The notes under the pieces: model-generated | What the model saw: the letters and a program-made list of their open reading frames with translations, nothing else | Databases searched by the model: none | What the model was told of the DNA's origin: nothing | In this document: in pieces, positions 53,419 to 62,638 of the stretch | Numbering within the stretch: position 1 is the first letter of the stretch | How the letters are laid out: every line of letters starts with the position of its first letter | Program-made: the position numbers and the translations under genes | DNA from: Parabacteroides gordonii MS-1 = DSM 23371 | GTDB lineage: Bacteria; Bacteroidota; Bacteroidia; Bacteroidales; Tannerellaceae | Length of the DNA: 64,000 bases | Direction: 5' to 3' | NCBI RefSeq assembly: GCF_000969825.1 | Contig: NZ_KQ033920.1 | Coordinates: 124,001 to 188,000, forward strand

Positions 53419-56265
53419 ATGAACGATAAGAATGCACTGGAGGGCGGGCGTATTTCCGTTTTAGGCGCCCGTGTCCATAATTTAAAGAATATAGATGTAG
53501 AGATACCGAGAAACAAACTCACCGTGATAACCGGGATGAGCGGTAGCGGAAAGTCGTCGCTGGCTTTCGATACGATTTTCGCGGAAGGACAGCGCCGTTA
53601 CGTGGAGACATTCTCTGCTTATGCGCGTAACTTCCTCGGGAATATGGAACGTCCCGATGTGGATAAGATCACAGGCCTGAGCCCGGTTATCTCCATCGAA
53701 CAGAAAACGACGAACAAAAACCCCCGTTCGACTGTCGGTACCACTACCGAGGTATACGACTTCCTCCGTCTGCTTTATGCCCGGGCGGGAGAGGCCTATT
53801 CGTACCTGAGCGGCGAGAAGATGGTAAAATATACGGAGGAGAAGATACTCAACCTGATCCTCGAACATTACAGCGGAAAGAAAACCTACCTGCTGGCTCC
53901 GCTGGTTCGTAACCGTAAGGGGCATTATAAGGAACTGTTCGAGCAGGTGCGTAAGAAAGGCTATCTGAATGTCCGCGTCGACGGCGAGCTGAAAGAGATT
54001 TTCCACGGGATGAAGCTCGACCGTTACAAGATGCACAGTATCGAGGTGGTGATCGACAAAATGGTTGTCTCCGCCTCCGATGAGCGACGCCTGAAGGAAA
54101 GCCTGCGTGTCGCCATGAAGCAGGGGGATGGCCTGGTGCTGATCCTGGATGCCGATACGGACGAAGTGCGCCACTACAGCCGCCAGTTGATGGATCCGGC
54201 CACCGGCTTGTCTTACAGCGAACCGGCTCCCCACAATTTCTCCTTCAACTCCCCGCAGGGAGCTTGTCCGAAGTGTAAAGGTCTGGGACAGGTGAACCTG
54301 CTTGATATGGAAAAGATCGTGCCCGACCCTTCCCTCAGTATCTACAACGGAGGGATAGTAGCCCTTGGAAAATATAAGAATTCATTGATCTTCTGGCAGA
54401 TCGAAGCCCTGTGCGAAAAGCATGGCGTGACGATCAAGACACCGATCAAGGATGTACCGGAAGAAGCGATGGACGAGATCATGAACGGGACGGACGAACG
54501 CCTGCAGATCAAGAATGAATCGCTCGGTTCTTCCAATTACTTCCTTTCTTACGAGGGGGTTGCCAAATACATTCTGATGCAGCAGGAAAGCGAGGCTTCT
54601 GCTTCCGCCCAGAAATGGGCAGGCCAGTTCATCAAAATGACTACTTGTCCCGAATGCAACGGCCAGCGTCTCAACAAGGAAGCGTTGCATTACCGGATTG
54701 CCGGCAAGAATATCGCCGAACTGTCTGCTATGGATATTGCCGAACTGTATGAATGGCTGGACGGAGTGGAAGCGAAGCTCGACCAGAAACAGATACAGAT
54801 CGCTACCGAGATATTGAAAGAGATCCGTTCGCGTCTGAAGTTCCTGCTCGATGTGGGACTGGATTACCTTTCGTTGAACCGTGCGTCGGCAAGCCTTTCC
54901 GGTGGAGAGAGCCAGCGTATCCGCCTGGCTACCCAGATTGGCAGCCAGTTGGTCAATGTGCTCTATATCCTGGATGAGCCGAGTATCGGCTTGCACCAGC
55001 GCGATAATGTCCGCCTGATCAATTCGCTGAAGGAACTGCGCGATACCGGCAACTCGGTCGTCGTAGTGGAACACGATAAAGATATGATGCTGAATGCCGA
55101 CTCTGTGGTCGACATGGGGCCGAAAGCCGGCCGCCTGGGAGGAGAGGTCGTTTACGAAGGAACGCCCCAGGATATGCTGAAAGTAAATACGTTGACCTCT
55201 GCCTACCTGAACGGGGAGACAGAGATCGCGATCCCTACCGAACGCCGGCAGGGAAACGGTAAGTTCATCACGATAAAAGGTGCCAGCGGGAACAATCTGA
55301 AGAAAGTGGACGTCACCTTCCCTCTGGGGACGCTGATCTGTGTGACCGGTGTGTCCGGCAGCGGGAAATCGACCCTGATCAACCGTACCCTGCAACCGAT
55401 CCTGAGCCAGCATTTTTATCGCTCGCTGGAAGATCCGTTGCCTTATAAGTCGATCGAAGGGATCGACAATGTGGATAAGATCGTCAATGTCGACCAGTCG
55501 CCTATCGGGCGTTCGCCGCGAAGCAATCCGGCCACCTATACGGGAGTCTTTTCCGATATCCGTAACCTTTTTGTCGATCTTCCAGAATCGAAGGTGAGGG
55601 GCTATAAACCCGGGCGTTTCTCGTTCAATGTCTCCGGCGGACGCTGTGAAACCTGCAAGGGTAACGGGTACAAGACGATAGAAATGAATTTCCTTCCTGA
55701 TGTATTGGTTCCCTGCGAAGACTGTCATGGCAAGCGGTATAACCGCGAAACCCTGGAAGTCCGTTTCCGCGGTAAATCCATCGCAGACGTACTGGATATG
55801 ACGATCAACATGGCTGTGGAGTTCTTCGAGAATATCCCGACCATCCTGTCGAAGATCAAAGTCCTGCAGGACGTAGGGCTGGGTTATATCAAACTCGGAC
55901 AACCTTCCACTACCTTATCCGGTGGAGAAAGCCAGCGTGTGAAGCTGGCAACCGAACTGGCTAAGAAGGATACCGGTAATACATTATATGTACTGGACGA
56001 ACCGACTACCGGACTTCATTTCGAAGATATCCGTGTCCTGCTGGGCGTCCTCAACAAACTGGTCGAGAAGGGCAACACCATCATCGTGATCGAGCATAAC
56101 CTCGACGTAATCAAATGTGCCGACTACCTGATCGACATGGGCCCCGAAGGCGGCCGTAAAGGCGGCCAGCTCTTATTCGCCGGTACGCCCGAGGAAATGG
56201 TAAAGAAAAAATCAAAGAGCTATACGGCTCCGTTCCTGAAGGAGGAGCTGAAGGCGGCGAAATAG
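53419..56265 (+). CDS. uvrA: UvrABC excinuclease subunit A
   Basis: A 948-residue DNA-damage recognition ATPase of nucleotide excision repair, full length for the family. The first Walker A is GMSGSGKSS at about 39-47 and the second is GVSGSGKST near 643. ABC signatures are LSGGESQRIRLATQIG (near 493) and LSGGESQRVKLATELA (near 834). Zinc-binding pairs are CPKC (near 281) with CPEC (near 410), and CETC with CEDC (near 743-770). It is the third gene of an operon with the T9SS-sorted protein and the transglycosylase, an unrelated grouping. A 23 bp repeat begins just past its stop. Confidence 0.97.
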   Translation: MNDKNALEGGRISVLGARVHNLKNIDVEIPRNKLTVITGMSGSGKSSLAFDTIFAEGQRRYVETFSAYARNFLGNMERPDVDKITGLSPVISIEQKTTNKNPRSTVGTTTEVYDFLRLLYARAGEAYSYLSGEKMVKYTEEKILNLILEHYSGKKTYLLAPLVRNRKGHYKELFEQVRKKGYLNVRVDGELKEIFHGMKLDRYKMHSIEVVIDKMVVSASDERRLKESLRVAMKQGDGLVLILDADTDEVRHYSRQLMDPATGLSYSEPAPHNFSFNSPQGACPKCKGLGQVNLLDMEKIVPDPSLSIYNGGIVALGKYKNSLIFWQIEALCEKHGVTIKTPIKDVPEEAMDEIMNGTDERLQIKNESLGSSNYFLSYEGVAKYILMQQESEASASAQKWAGQFIKMTTCPECNGQRLNKEALHYRIAGKNIAELSAMDIAELYEWLDGVEAKLDQKQIQIATEILKEIRSRLKFLLDVGLDYLSLNRASASLSGGESQRIRLATQIGSQLVNVLYILDEPSIGLHQRDNVRLINSLKELRDTGNSVVVVEHDKDMMLNADSVVDMGPKAGRLGGEVVYEGTPQDMLKVNTLTSAYLNGETEIAIPTERRQGNGKFITIKGASGNNLKKVDVTFPLGTLICVTGVSGSGKSTLINRTLQPILSQHFYRSLEDPLPYKSIEGIDNVDKIVNVDQSPIGRSPRSNPATYTGVFSDIRNLFVDLPESKVRGYKPGRFSFNVSGGRCETCKGNGYKTIEMNFLPDVLVPCEDCHGKRYNRETLEVRFRGKSIADVLDMTINMAVEFFENIPTILSKIKVLQDVGLGYIKLGQPSTTLSGGESQRVKLATELAKKDTGNTLYVLDEPTTGLHFEDIRVLLGVLNKLVEKGNTIIVIEHNLDVIKCADYLIDMGPEGGRKGGQLLFAGTPEEMVKKKSKSYTAPFLKEELKAAK

Positions 56266-56266
56266 G

Positions 56267-56325
56267 TTAGTAGTGCTACGAACAGTCACTTAGTAGTGCT
56301 ACTCTACCTGTCTTAGTAGTGTTGT
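56267..56325. repeat. Three-unit 23 bp tandem repeat after uvrA
   Basis: TTAGTAGTGCTAC starts at 56267 and 56290, and TTAGTAGTGTTGT at 56313, in 23-base steps. TAGTAGTGCTA is itself nearly palindromic. It begins one base past the uvrA stop. Confidence 0.8.
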
Positions 56326-56394
56326 TAACCCGGCATAGGTAACCTGGCCGGACAAGTGTGTGGAAAATAATTTAATTAATAAAGAAATTAGAGA

Positions 56395-56613
56395 ATGAAG
56401 AACCCTATCCAAATGATCAAGCAATGCGTGGAAAAGGAAGAACCCTATTTCCTGCTGCGCGGACAAGATATATGTGCTTTGGCTGCCATTGAAACATACT
56501 ATGCCGAAGTAAAGAAGAATGTTAAAGATCCTTACTTTATCGAGGAGATCGAAGAGATAATGAAAGACTTCCGGGCTTTCCGGGAAGAACAGCAAACCCA
56601 TATTCCGGATTGA
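56395..56613 (+). CDS. Small conserved-looking protein, 72 residues
   Basis: A soluble helical protein starting MKNPIQMIKQCVEKEEPYFL. It continues LRGQDICALAAIETYYAEVK and DPYFIEEIEEIMKDFRAFRE and is acidic overall. I do not know its function. It lies 3 bases upstream of the YigZ-family gene, so the two are co-transcribed, probably from a promoter in the 129-base gap after uvrA. Confidence 0.72.
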   Translation: MKNPIQMIKQCVEKEEPYFLLRGQDICALAAIETYYAEVKKNVKDPYFIEEIEEIMKDFRAFREEQQTHIPD

Positions 56614-56616
56614 TCG

Positions 56617-57213
56617 ATGGCAGACGACAGTTACAGAACCATTCAGCAAGTAGCCGAGGGCTATTACACGGAAAAGCGTAGCCGCTTTATCTCGTATGCC
56701 ATCCCCGTGCGTACGGTAGAAGAGGTGAAAGAGGAACTGGATAAATACCGGAAACAATATTACGATGCCCGCCATGTCTGCTGGGCTTATATGCTGGGAG
56801 CCGACCGGCAAACTTTCCGGGCAAACGACGACGGGGAACCGTCTTCTACGGCCGGTAAACCGATCCTGGGACAGATCAATTCCAATGAGTTAACGGATAT
56901 CCTGATTATCGTTGTCCGTTATTTCGGAGGGATCGAGTTGGGCACCAGCGGCCTGATCGTCGCATACCGCACCGCTGCCGCCGAAGCGATTGCCGCTGCC
57001 GAGATCGAGGAACGCACGGTCGACGAAGACATTACAGTTGCGTTCGAATACCCCTATCTGAACGGGATTATGCGGATAGTGAAAGAAGACAACCCTCAGA
57101 TTGTGTCACAAAAGTTTGAAATGGACTGTGAAATGACCTTGCGCATCCGGAAGGGAGAAGCCGAACGGCTTAAGAACCGATTATTGAAAGTGGAGTCGGC
57201 CTATCTCAAGTAA
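56617..57213 (+). CDS. YigZ/IMPACT-family protein
   Basis: A 198-residue protein of the UPF0029/IMPACT family. The N-terminal catalytic-like domain shows GYYTEKRSRFISYAIPVRTV, ARHVCWAYMLGADRQTFRAN, DDGEPSSTAGKPILGQINSN and VVRYFGGIELGTSGLIVAYR. The C-terminal part is a small alpha/beta domain (DEDITVAFEYPYLNGIMRIV). In eukaryotes IMPACT modulates translation control; the bacterial role is unclear. It follows the 72-residue gene by 3 bases. A promoter with an unusual dyad for the next gene lies downstream. Confidence 0.9.
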   Translation: MADDSYRTIQQVAEGYYTEKRSRFISYAIPVRTVEEVKEELDKYRKQYYDARHVCWAYMLGADRQTFRANDDGEPSSTAGKPILGQINSNELTDILIIVVRYFGGIELGTSGLIVAYRTAAAEAIAAAEIEERTVDEDITVAFEYPYLNGIMRIVKEDNPQIVSQKFEMDCEMTLRIRKGEAERLKNRLLKVESAYLK

Positions 57214-57254
57214 ATTATTAATAATCTGAAACATGGGTTATCGGCTATTTTCGA

Positions 57255-57288
57255 TTTGAGAGGATTTGCTTATTTTTGTTCTCTCAAA
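57255..57288 (+). promoter_or_regulatory. Promoter of the antiporter gene with a flanking dyad
   Basis: The -7 box TATTTTTG (57271-57278, perfect TAnnTTTG) is bracketed by TTTGAGAG (57255-57262) and CTCTCAAA (57281-57288), a perfect 8 bp inverted repeat with an 18-base centre. A repressor bound here would cover the promoter; in RNA only the right arm would be transcribed. The start codon is at 57317. Confidence 0.6.
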
Positions 57289-57316
57289 ATCTAAACAAAA
57301 AATAGCTGATAGAATA

Positions 57317-58522
57317 ATGAGGAAGATCCTTTTATTTTCTTTTTTCTTGGTGATTGGTCTGGTCGTGTCGCAATTTCTTCCTACACTGGTAGGAGAGAGT
57401 TATTCGATGGTGAAGACAGTATCCAATACACTATTGTATGTGTGTCTGGCCTTTATTATGATTAACGTAGGCCGGGAGTTTGAAATGGACAAGACCCGTT
57501 GGAAATCTTATACGGAGGATTACTTTATCGCAATGGCTACCGCAGCCTTTCCCTGGATATTTGTTGCATTGTATTATATGTTCGTGCTGTTGCCCGACAT
57601 CTACTGGTCGAGCGGGGAGGCCTGGAAAGAGAACTTGTTGTTAAGCCGTTTTGCTGCGCCTACTTCCGCCGGGATCTTGTTTACTATGCTTGCCGCCGCC
57701 GGGTTAAAAGCATCGTGGGTCTATAAAAAGGTACAGGTATTGGCCATCTTCGACGACCTCGATACTATTTTGCTGATGATCCCGCTTCAGATCATGATGG
57801 TGGGAATGCGTTGGCAGCTGGGTGTTATTATCCTGATCGTGATGGTATTGCTTACGCTCGGATGGAAGAAGATGGGGTCTTATAACATGCGTCAGGACTG
57901 GAAGGCTATCCTGCTCTATGCGGTAATTACGCTGGCGATTACGCAGGGTGTCTACCTCGTGTCCAAGCATTTTTACGGCGAAGAGGCCAGCATCCATATC
58001 GAAGTGCTGCTGCCGGCATTTGTCCTGGGTATGATTATGAAACATAAGCATATCGACACCAAAGTGGAGCACAATGTAGCTACTGCGATATCTTTCCTGT
58101 TCATGTTCCTGGTGGGAGTCAGTATGCCGGTGTTCTTTGGCGTCGACTTTGCTAAGCAATCGGCCGAAGCTGCAACGATTACGGGAGCACAGCCGATGAT
58201 GTCGTGGCCGATGATCCTGCTGCACGTTCTGGTTGTTTCTTTCCTGTCGAATATCGGAAAGCTATTCCCGCTGTTCTTTTACCGTGACAGACGCAAACGT
58301 GAACGTTTGGCCTTGTCGATCGGTATGTTTACACGCGGTGAAGTAGGAGCAGGGATTATATTTATAGCCCTTGGTTATAATTTAGGTGGGCCTGCACTGA
58401 TGATTTCTGTGCTTACTATTGTGTTTAATTTAATTTTAACTGGTATATTTGTCGTCTGGGTGGAGAAACTTACCCGCAGTGCCTATCAGCTTGAGATGGC
58501 TGAGAAGCAGCTCGAAAAATAA
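57317..58522 (+). CDS. Cation/proton antiporter, CPA2-like
   Basis: A 401-residue inner-membrane protein with about twelve hydrophobic segments. The start is ATG 57317 (MRKILLFSFFLVIGLVVSQF); the frame extends 17 codons upstream into the promoter. Typical parts are LAFIMINVGREFEMDKTRWK, AAPTSAGILFTMLAAAGLKA, LAIFDDLDTILLMIPLQIMM (an acidic pair in a membrane segment) and SIGMFTRGEVGAGIIFIALG. Substrate ions are probably Na+ or K+ in exchange for H+. NhaA follows in the same direction after a 60-base gap with a hairpin, so the two may form a pH and salt homeostasis unit. Confidence 0.85.
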   Translation: MRKILLFSFFLVIGLVVSQFLPTLVGESYSMVKTVSNTLLYVCLAFIMINVGREFEMDKTRWKSYTEDYFIAMATAAFPWIFVALYYMFVLLPDIYWSSGEAWKENLLLSRFAAPTSAGILFTMLAAAGLKASWVYKKVQVLAIFDDLDTILLMIPLQIMMVGMRWQLGVIILIVMVLLTLGWKKMGSYNMRQDWKAILLYAVITLAITQGVYLVSKHFYGEEASIHIEVLLPAFVLGMIMKHKHIDTKVEHNVATAISFLFMFLVGVSMPVFFGVDFAKQSAEAATITGAQPMMSWPMILLHVLVVSFLSNIGKLFPLFFYRDRRKRERLALSIGMFTRGEVGAGIIFIALGYNLGGPALMISVLTIVFNLILTGIFVVWVEKLTRSAYQLEMAEKQLEK

Positions 58523-58538
58523 CAGTTAGGAATATAAC

Positions 58539-58565
58539 CGGAGACAGGCCAGCAAGCTGTCTCCG
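58539..58565 (+). terminator. Hairpin between the two antiporter genes
   Basis: CGGAGACAG (58539-58547) pairs with CTGTCTCCG (58557-58565), nine perfect pairs with a 9-base loop. No T run follows, so it may only reduce read-through into nhaA. Confidence 0.55.
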
Positions 58566-58582
58566 CAAACTTTAAACACATA

Positions 58583-59929
58583 ATGGATCGTACTATTAAT
58601 GTTATCCTGAAACCATTGCGCCGATTCGCTACACAGAAGTCGAGTGCCAGTTTTTTATTGTTTATGGCCACTATTCTGGCTATGTTACTGGCAAACTCGC
58701 CCTGGGCGAATGCTTATCATCACATCTTATCTTATCCTATAGACCTTCAGATCGGTAAATTCAATCTGTTTGCCCATCACGGGGAACCGATGCCTATGTT
58801 GGCCTTCGTGAATGATGCCCTGATGGCTGTATTCTTTTTTGTGATAGGGTTGGAGATCAAGCAAGAGGTACTGATAGGTGAACTTAGTTCGATGCGTAAG
58901 GCGATCCTTCCGGTCATAGCCGCTTGCGGTGGGATGATCGTGCCGGTTCTTTTCTATATCCTCGTTTGTAATACTTCTCCGGAGATACGTGGTGCTGCTA
59001 TTCCGATGGCTACCGATATCGCTTTTGCCCTTGCTGTTTTGGGGCTGTTGGGTAAACGGGTACCTCTGGGTATGCGTATTTTCCTGACGGCACTGGCGGT
59101 TGTCGACGATATTGGCGGTATAATTATTATTGCCTTGTTTTATAGCGGTGATATTGCCTATCAACCTCTGCTCATTTCGTTGGCGTTGCTGGCATTATTA
59201 TATGTAGGAGGGAAGATGCGGATCAATAATAACCTGTTTTATTATGTGGTCGGTTTCTTTGTATGGGTGTTGTTCCTGGAGTCGGGTATTCATCCGACCA
59301 TTGCGGGGGTATTGGTGGCATTCACCGTTCCTGCCCGCCCGAAGATTAACCTGGATGATTTTACTTGTGATATGACCGGCTATCTGAATATGCTGGATTA
59401 TACGGAGGTACGCCAGTCCAAGAAAGCGGCGGTGCTGACACCGACACAGATACAGGTGCTGAATAATATACATTCGCTGGCCGATAAAACGATCAGTCCG
59501 TTGCAGAGTATTGCCGACAAACTGCATCCTTTGGTCAACTACCTGATCCTTCCGTTGTTTGCGTTTGTCAATGCCGGTGTTACGTTCGGGGATATCCAGC
59601 CGGCGTCGTTAGTTAATGTTCCGTTGGCTGTCCTTGCCGGTCTGTTTATCGGAAAGACACTGGGTATTTTCTCTTTCACTTATCTTTTTGCCCGTACGAG
59701 CATAGGCTCTTTACCGACAGGAATGACCCGTATGAATTTATTCGGCGTGTCGATGCTGGGCGGTATTGGATTTACGGTAGCCCTGTTTATCGCCAACCTC
59801 TCATTTGCAGGCATGGGCGATGCAGGTATCGACTTGCTGAACCAGGCAAAACTGGGTGTCTTTGCCGGCTCATTCATCTCCGGCCTTTGCGGCTACCTGA
59901 TTTTGAAGAAAGTGCTGCCGAAAGAGTAG
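58583..59929 (+). CDS. nhaA: Na+/H+ antiporter NhaA
   Basis: A 448-residue inner-membrane antiporter that expels sodium in exchange for protons. NhaA landmarks are FVNDALMAVFFFVIGLEIKQ, IPMATDIAFALAVLGLLGKR and LTALAVVDDIGGIIIIALFY with the paired aspartates of the ion site. Later come PTIAGVLVAFTVPARP and GIFSFTYLFARTSIG, then MLGGIGFTVALFIANLSFA. It is somewhat longer than the E. coli protein because of a cytoplasmic loop near 250-310, a feature of the Bacteroidota form. It follows another antiporter gene. Confidence 0.95.
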   Translation: MDRTINVILKPLRRFATQKSSASFLLFMATILAMLLANSPWANAYHHILSYPIDLQIGKFNLFAHHGEPMPMLAFVNDALMAVFFFVIGLEIKQEVLIGELSSMRKAILPVIAACGGMIVPVLFYILVCNTSPEIRGAAIPMATDIAFALAVLGLLGKRVPLGMRIFLTALAVVDDIGGIIIIALFYSGDIAYQPLLISLALLALLYVGGKMRINNNLFYYVVGFFVWVLFLESGIHPTIAGVLVAFTVPARPKINLDDFTCDMTGYLNMLDYTEVRQSKKAAVLTPTQIQVLNNIHSLADKTISPLQSIADKLHPLVNYLILPLFAFVNAGVTFGDIQPASLVNVPLAVLAGLFIGKTLGIFSFTYLFARTSIGSLPTGMTRMNLFGVSMLGGIGFTVALFIANLSFAGMGDAGIDLLNQAKLGVFAGSFISGLCGYLILKKVLPKE

Positions 59930-59941
59930 TGGGGAATCTTT

Positions 59942-60382
59942 TTACTTACTGTAGTGCACATCAAACCGTCCGAAAGTGACACGCTCGCCTTCAAATCGTC
60001 CGCTGATGATTTGCGCGGTGCTGTCAAAGCGGGTGATAAAGACTTTTCCGTCTGATAGAGCTTCGTCGCCCCATGTAAATTGGGTATAAGGAATTTCTTT
60101 GTTCTCTTCCGGATTATCCAGACAGAAGCTGATGGCCATGTCTGCTTTCACCCATACATTTACCTGCATGGTTTTATTGTAGGAGATATAGTCGAAGTTG
60201 ATAGAAGGCTGGGTGAGCAGGCTATATCTGCCGCCAACGTATAACCAACCGTCTACCAGGCATCCGAAAGTATCAGCACCGATCGTAGTTTCTTCCGGCA
60301 TCACGGTGATATCTACTGATTCATCTTCCGTACAGGAGAAAAGAAAAGGAATGAGGCATAAGAGAAATATATACTTTTTCAT
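59942..60382 (-). CDS. Lipoprotein of unknown function, 146 residues
   Basis: A short lipoprotein; the lipobox FLFSC places the lipid on C17. It is followed by the acidic stretch TEDESVD, which resembles the surface-export signal described for lipoproteins of this phylum. The rest is beta-rich: EETTIGADTFGCLVDGWLYV, DYISYNKTMQVNVWVKADMA and SGRFEGERVTFGRFDVHYSK. The FDSTAQIISGRFEG end is reminiscent of the DUF6252 family, but I would not press that. It lies 29 bases downstream of the small barrel protein on the same strand, probably one unit. Confidence 0.75.
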   Translation of the reverse strand: MKKYIFLLCLIPFLFSCTEDESVDITVMPEETTIGADTFGCLVDGWLYVGGRYSLLTQPSINFDYISYNKTMQVNVWVKADMAISFCLDNPEENKEIPYTQFTWGDEALSDGKVFITRFDSTAQIISGRFEGERVTFGRFDVHYSK

Positions 60383-60411
60383 GATGTGACGAATTTAATG
60401 ATTGCTTTTAC

Positions 60412-61062
60412 TTAAAAATGATAACCCAGACCGAGTGATATGTTTAACCTGGAAACGTTCAGCCGTTCTTCCGACGGGAACCTGACCAGAACCGTTTCTC
60501 CGTGATATTTCGAATTTACTTTCCTGAGATTAGTCAGTATATACTGTAGATCGGCAGAGATACCCCAATGAGAAGATAGCATATATTCAGCATTAACTCC
60601 AATATTTCCGGCAATGCGTCCACCGGTTACCCGGCGATCTTTTTCATATACCGTACTGTTGTTTCTATATCGCAGATAACCGGTTCCTGCACTCAGGCGT
60701 ATATTCATCCGTTCGCTGTTTAAACAATACAAAGCGAATTGCGGTGCTATATAATGTGTATATACATGGTCAGAACTATGTTCTAACGAACCTTTTGAAC
60801 TGTATCCGGAGTACAGCAAACCAAAACCGATCATCTTCTTAAAATGCCAATGGTATTGTGCATCCCAGGAAATGCCCGAACAGAGGTCACGCTCATAACT
60901 ATGGGCTGAATTTGTCAAACCGGCTGTTCCGCTCAACATATTGGCATATCCCGTATGCAGGGATATGGAGTGCGGATTGTTTACCGGGTTTTCGGCATAT
61001 GAAGGCCAGGAGATTAGTGATATGCAGAAGAAAGTCAGATAGAGTAACTCTTTTGGTTTCAT
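60412..61062 (-). CDS. Small outer-membrane beta-barrel protein
   Basis: A 216-residue exported protein with signal peptide MKPKELLYLTFFCISLISWP. The mature part has eight or so amphipathic strands: NPHSISLHTGYANMLSGTAG, MIGFGLLYSGYSSKGSLEHS, RMNIRLSAGTGYLRYRNNST, GGRIAGNIGVNAEYMLSSHW and a final RLNVSRLNISLGLGYHF with a terminal aromatic. This fits the OmpX/PorT-like small-barrel group. It is followed by a lipoprotein gene 29 bases downstream. Function unknown. Confidence 0.75.
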   Translation of the reverse strand: MKPKELLYLTFFCISLISWPSYAENPVNNPHSISLHTGYANMLSGTAGLTNSAHSYERDLCSGISWDAQYHWHFKKMIGFGLLYSGYSSKGSLEHSSDHVYTHYIAPQFALYCLNSERMNIRLSAGTGYLRYRNNSTVYEKDRRVTGGRIAGNIGVNAEYMLSSHWGISADLQYILTNLRKVNSKYHGETVLVRFPSEERLNVSRLNISLGLGYHF

Positions 61063-61138
61063 AAGAATTAGAATTTATATATTGCACAAATATATAAAAG
61101 ATTATTGTTTGATTAGGCATGGAATTGAGGTAAAAAGA

Positions 61139-61172
61139 AACGGCACCAACTTCGTAATGAGCTGGCGCCGTT
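61139..61172. terminator. Bidirectional intrinsic terminator
   Basis: AACGGCACCA (61139-61148) pairs with TGGCGCCGTT (61163-61172), ten pairs with one wobble. The plus-strand tail is GTTTTT; the minus-strand tail is TCTTTTT. On the minus strand it ends the 61195-62466 gene. Confidence 0.85.
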
Positions 61173-61194
61173 GTTTTTATGGATATAAGACGGA

Positions 61195-62466
61195 TTATTG
61201 CATACGACGGATTTTGCCGTAATCGAAGTTATCGTCCAGATATTCATCTTCAGTGAATTTGTATCCCTGAGGCCCCCAGTTACCCATAGCGAGCATGGCA
61301 ATCATTGTCATTGGATTAAAGTTGGTCATATCTCCACCTGCTGCTTCCAATGGAATGGATACCATCTGTTTGCGCATGGAGTGGCCATAATTCTCATTGA
61401 TCACCATATTGCGATATAAAGCAAGCACTCCGTTACCTTGTTCTTTACGATCCCAGGCCAGCACATAAGTTCCATCATTAGCATTTGCCTTAGCCAGAAT
61501 ATTAGTTAGTTTAGGAGAGTTCTTATCAGCGATGATAAAGGTCACGAAACCTTTCTTGTCTACTTTCTGTAACTTTTCATCATAGACTGAGATATAAGAA
61601 TAAGACTCGGAAGAACCTAAGCAGACAGACCAGTAACGTACGTCGGCAGTAGGATATTCACTCACACTCTTCGGTGCTGTAGGCGGTATGAAACTGAAAG
61701 TGGCAACTTCGCCTTCCTTCAGATTAATACGGGTGAATAAATATTCGGCCGGACTGTTCGGATACATCAGGTTCAGTGGAGCACGCATGAAAGGAAGCGG
61801 TTTAGCATCAGAAGAAAAGTCCATAGAAGGCAATTGCAATGACTCATGGATATTACATTTCTCGCGTTTCGGGAAACTTACTTCCTTACCGGTAGTTACA
61901 TCGAAAGCCTGAATTTCCGGCATTTCTACACCACCATATTCGTCACCGCTATATTGTTTTGCCAGATAAAGACGCATAAACGTAGAAACCATATTCAGCG
62001 TATCCGGAAATTCACACACATTCTTCATAGAAGCACGCATGCTTGTCGGAGTACTTTTGGGAATGATATAAATGGTATAGCCATTCGATCCATAATCAGC
62101 AGTCTCTTTAACATAAGGATTGACAGAACTGTCGTCCGGTTGTACATTCACATCTTCGATACTGGATACATCGATTTGTGTTTCATCATTATATACAGTG
62201 AAGTTAAAGAAACGTGCCTTTGGAAATTTCCCGGTCAGACGCAAACCGATGTTTGGATTATCTTTATAAGAATAGGTATATTCCCAATAATCGGCAAAAA
62301 TGTCAGGGAAAGCCAATAGAGATTGGTCGTCTCCGCGGAGTGTTTTTCCCCATTGTTCTTTTGGCGCGGGATTTGGTTCCGGAGCGTTGTTGTCGTTGTC
62401 GTCATCACATGCAGTGAACAGCCCAAAAGCAAAGGCTATAGCTGCCAGGTAAAAAGTCTTTTTCAT
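61195..62466 (-). CDS. Large lipoprotein of unknown function, probably surface-exposed
   Basis: A 423-residue lipoprotein; the lipobox LFTAC places the lipid on C20. Directly after it comes DDDNDNNAPEPNPAPK, an acidic stretch of the kind that sends lipoproteins to the cell surface in this phylum. The body is beta-rich: WEYTYSYKDNPNIGLRLTGK, FPKARFFNFTVYNDETQIDV, YGSNGYTIYIIPKSTPTSMR and VRYWSVCLGSSESYSYISVY. The ARFFNF and YWSVCLG parts recall DUF1214-like beta proteins, weakly. It is a single-gene unit between two terminator hairpins. Confidence 0.75.
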   Translation of the reverse strand: MKKTFYLAAIAFAFGLFTACDDDNDNNAPEPNPAPKEQWGKTLRGDDQSLLAFPDIFADYWEYTYSYKDNPNIGLRLTGKFPKARFFNFTVYNDETQIDVSSIEDVNVQPDDSSVNPYVKETADYGSNGYTIYIIPKSTPTSMRASMKNVCEFPDTLNMVSTFMRLYLAKQYSGDEYGGVEMPEIQAFDVTTGKEVSFPKREKCNIHESLQLPSMDFSSDAKPLPFMRAPLNLMYPNSPAEYLFTRINLKEGEVATFSFIPPTAPKSVSEYPTADVRYWSVCLGSSESYSYISVYDEKLQKVDKKGFVTFIIADKNSPKLTNILAKANANDGTYVLAWDRKEQGNGVLALYRNMVINENYGHSMRKQMVSIPLEAAGGDMTNFNPMTMIAMLAMGNWGPQGYKFTEDEYLDDNFDYGKIRRMQ

Positions 62467-62638
62467 CTTTTTTGTTTATTAATTTTTTAACGGGGGACAA
62501 AAGTAACTGAATAAATATACCGGAACGAATCTTGCGTAAAGATGGAATGTCGATTATTAAATTTGGAATATAGATAGTTGAGGTTTACTGTCAAAATACG
62601 GCCAGCCACCGAAAATACGGAGGTGTAGATTTCTGTAG

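Noticed and set aside
54382-55902. 506-codon minus-strand ORF inside uvrA
   Set aside because: Antisense to the most conserved part of uvrA; composition is that of a shadow frame.
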